The translations under genes were made by a program, and so were the position numbers. Under the pieces are notes generated by a model. It saw only the letters and a list, made by a program, of their open reading frames with translations, searched no databases and had not been told where the DNA came from. From Rhabdornis inornatus (Eukaryota; Chordata; Aves; Passeriformes; Rhabdornithidae), in assembly GCA_013397075.1 (NCBI GenBank), contig VWZS01003373.1, positions 2,054,471 to 2,118,470 of the forward strand: a stretch of DNA of 64,000 bases. Direction: 5' to 3'. Position 1 is the stretch's first letter, and each line of letters starts with the position of its first letter. Of this stretch, positions 61,487-64,000 are shown one piece after another.

Positions 61487-64000
61487 GTATGGAATGAATG
61501 TGCTTTGGAAAAAGCAAGCGTAATGCAATTTTACCAATTCTCTTGTGCCCTCAGGTCTCTCATTTCTATGGGATAGTATATTCTCAGAGTATGGGGATCT
61601 GACAGCTGCTTTTTCCTCTGAAGTCACATGCAAAATGTTTGCTCCTGTGCAGCCTCAGAGTGGAAGGAAGAGGAGCCTCAAAATCTGATTTTACGCTTAC
61701 CTTGGTTACACTGTATCTTTTCTGCCAGATAGGTGTTAATTGTCTTCCTGTGACAGTCTGTTTTGATATGACTTAAACATTTGGCAAGAGCTGTGCGTAG
61801 TTAACTCTTGCTGCTTTGGCAGTTGGTTGATTCTGTAGGAATGGACTTCATTTAGAGCACGTCTTAAAAACCGCTGAAGCTGCAGAACAGGATAGGCCTT
61901 GGGGACAGAGATAAATTCAGGGAGCACAGGATTTGAGTATTTAGGGAATCTACTTTACATTTCCCTAATTGCAGTCATATTTTGCACAACAGGAAGATTA
62001 GCTAATCTGTCTCCTGACCGTGTTTCCAGAAGTAATTCTGTACTTCTTCCAACACTTCTTTTTTGAAGTAGGCATTCTTGACTTGACCACACTATGAACA
62101 TTACTCCTTGCCTTTTGTGAACTGAGTTCCTGCTTCTCGGCTGGCTCTAGTGCAGAATAGTTTGTGCTGTGTGCCCTTTCTTCTGGACAGAGCTGGGAGA
62201 CTGTTGTCTCACAGCATACAAATCTTGTGATACAGCAGAAAAATCTGTCCTTCTCTGAGGCTGAGAACTGATTACCTATTCAGGGACTCAAAACAACTTA
62301 AGTGTCCTTCTGGTGCTTTGTGAAGTCAAAAGGCTTAGTTCCCAGCCTGCTGTGTGTGCCTCAGTGTCTGGGGTCGTGGAAAGCCGCAGAAGCAATAATT
62401 CTGTTGGACAGGTGAGTATATGTAAAGATGAGCTTTATGGTTTCAGCCAGGAAATCTCAAACAAACTCATGGGTATTTGAATACTCCTCCCTCTTTGGAA
62501 CAATGGTCAGAGGAAGCAGAGGGCCATTTAGAATCAATCAGAAATAAAGCCTTTTTTCTTAGAGGAAGAATTGGGGTGGGGGAGTGAGGCTCTGCATGGT
62601 AAACATTTCTTTAAAAATATGAGGGTGGTGTTAACAAAAAAAAAATAAACATACTGATAGGGAACAGTCACCTTTTTCCTTTTGTTTGTGCAACTTGGGG
62701 AAAACTGAATGCTTTATAGAAGTGTCATATTTAAAGTGCTACTTGGCGACATTGAGCAGCAAAATGCTCTTGGAAGAGCTGGCAGTTTCTTCCTGCTGAT
62801 TCCCTATGGTTTAGTTCTTTTCAGCAGAAGAAAGAGACATGGACGTCACTGTCTTTTGGGAATGCAGGGATAATGTGTGGCTTAATCTAAGAGGGCAAAG
62901 TGTTCTTTGACTCCACCTTTGTGGAAGGAAAATGCCTGGTCAGTACTCAAACGTAGTTTTGACTTATATGAGATGAATTCATATAGTTGCCAGATGGGAA
63001 GGTGCCTCGTTGGACATAGGAGTTCTGGCCTTTGGGTGATTTCTCTAGGTCAGGGTTGGTGTTTATCAGTCTGGAGATTAAGCATGCGCTGCTTGCCTGT
63101 ATCCATTTCTTGTCCTTACCTGAGTTCCTTCTTAGATCTGGGGTAGCATTCAAAATATGCCAAAGTGCAGAATTTATTTCTTTAACTATAGATTTGGTCA
63201 CTTGGTGAAATAAGCTTGTTTGTAGCATAGCACAAAGTCATCTAGTCTAATGTCACCTCTGTGATTATATCATATTTGATGATTAATTTTAACTGAAGAG
63301 GCATTCACTAAACTCCTGGGGAAACTCTGTTAACTGAGGTAATGGCTGTTTTGCTTCTGTATTTAATTAGCCTGAGAGGCTGACGTATTATGTTTTTGGT
63401 GTCAGTGTCACTGGAGCAGTTAGTATGCTGTCTGAAATGATTTCAGAAGGAAGACTAGTGTAAATGATGATGCTTTTACAATTGCAGTAACTCCAGGACT
63501 TCCAGACACAAGGTCATTTTAAAGACATCATTTTCTCTAAGCCTTTTTTATACGCTGCAGTCAAGGCTACAGAAGTTGTGTGTTGTCCTCTCTTTTAAAG
63601 AGCTCAGTGGAGACCTTGGAAATACCTTGCACAATACATTTTTAGGGGTTTTATTGTCTTTCATGACAGGTATTTATACTGGCAGAGTTAGGTTTTCCCT
63701 GTGCACACTGAAATGTCTTCTGCGAACGACCGAGCAGCTAGAAGCGCTCACACCTGAGTCAGTGCCCCAGCAGACTCTTCCCTGCAGCTGTTGTGTGACT
63801 TCAATTTCCTTGCTTTGCAAAAGAAAAAAGCCAGATAGGATAACATTGGTATGACCACCTTCAGCTACAAGTGGAAATAACCCAAGTCCCTTCCAGCCTT
63901 GAACAGAACAGTTACAAAGCTGTGAAAGCAGCAGCATAAGCAGATGCTCCCTGTTAAACCCTGCCTTCCAGCTGGCCCATCCAGTGCAAATCCCTGGGTG
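61487..64000 (+). other. PHLPP1: PHLPP1 intron, 5' part (runs off the window)
   Basis: The donor is gtatgg. No following LRR or PP2C exon was found in these 2514 bases; frames such as those at 62907-63146 and 63576-63854 have no family motif. A phrase resembling a CR1 3' end near 63884 is too short to call. Confidence 0.88.

Noticed and set aside
63870..63910. Phrase aagtcccttccagcctt, resembling a CR1 3' end
   Set aside because: Too short, with no CR1 text before it and no terminal tail after it.
61487..64000. Search for the following LRR exon (VDLSCN-like) and PP2C exons
   Set aside because: None found; the frames here lack the expected motifs.

Overview
The window is vertebrate nuclear DNA, most likely from a bird. 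Coding sequence is sparse (eleven short exons in 64 kb, all with vertebrate-type splice sites) and lies in AT-rich introns. Every interspersed repeat I recognise is a CR1 LINE with the avian-style 3' end. I cannot name the species.

One gene is visible, on the + strand: the middle of PHLPP1 (PH domain and leucine-rich repeat protein phosphatase 1, also called SCOP). Eleven consecutive internal exons (13639-13835, 15810-15935, 31060-31226, 41069-41215, 41739-41969, 43970-44172, 45806-45866, 47758-47853, 51685-51840, 60107-60307, 61324-61486) total 1748 nt. They join in one open frame of about 582 codons with matching intron phases at every junction. The first two encode the PH domain and the other nine the leucine-rich repeats. 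The N-terminal exons and promoter lie upstream of the window. The PP2C phosphatase domain, the C-terminal tail and the 3' UTR lie downstream.

Layout: 1-13638 is the 3' part of an upstream intron with two CR1 fragments and a perfect short hairpin. 13639-15935 holds the PH-domain exons, with a CR1 in the intron between them. 15936-31059 is a 15.1 kb intron with the longest CR1 copy (minus strand, internally deleted). 31060-61486 holds the LRR exons, separated by introns of 0.5-9.8 kb. 61487-64000 is the start of the next intron. A 32-base run of N sits in a poly-T tract at 50291.

The most notable sequence observation is that the 523-bp intron after the fourth exon appears to start with GC rather than GT (a GC-AG intron), with a frame-breaking GT 4 nt downstream. 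Most LRR introns are phase 2 and fall at the same place in the repeat, so several exons are frame-neutral modules. I found no RNA gene, CRISPR array, second protein-coding gene or undescribed system. The remaining long open frames look like chance frames in introns.
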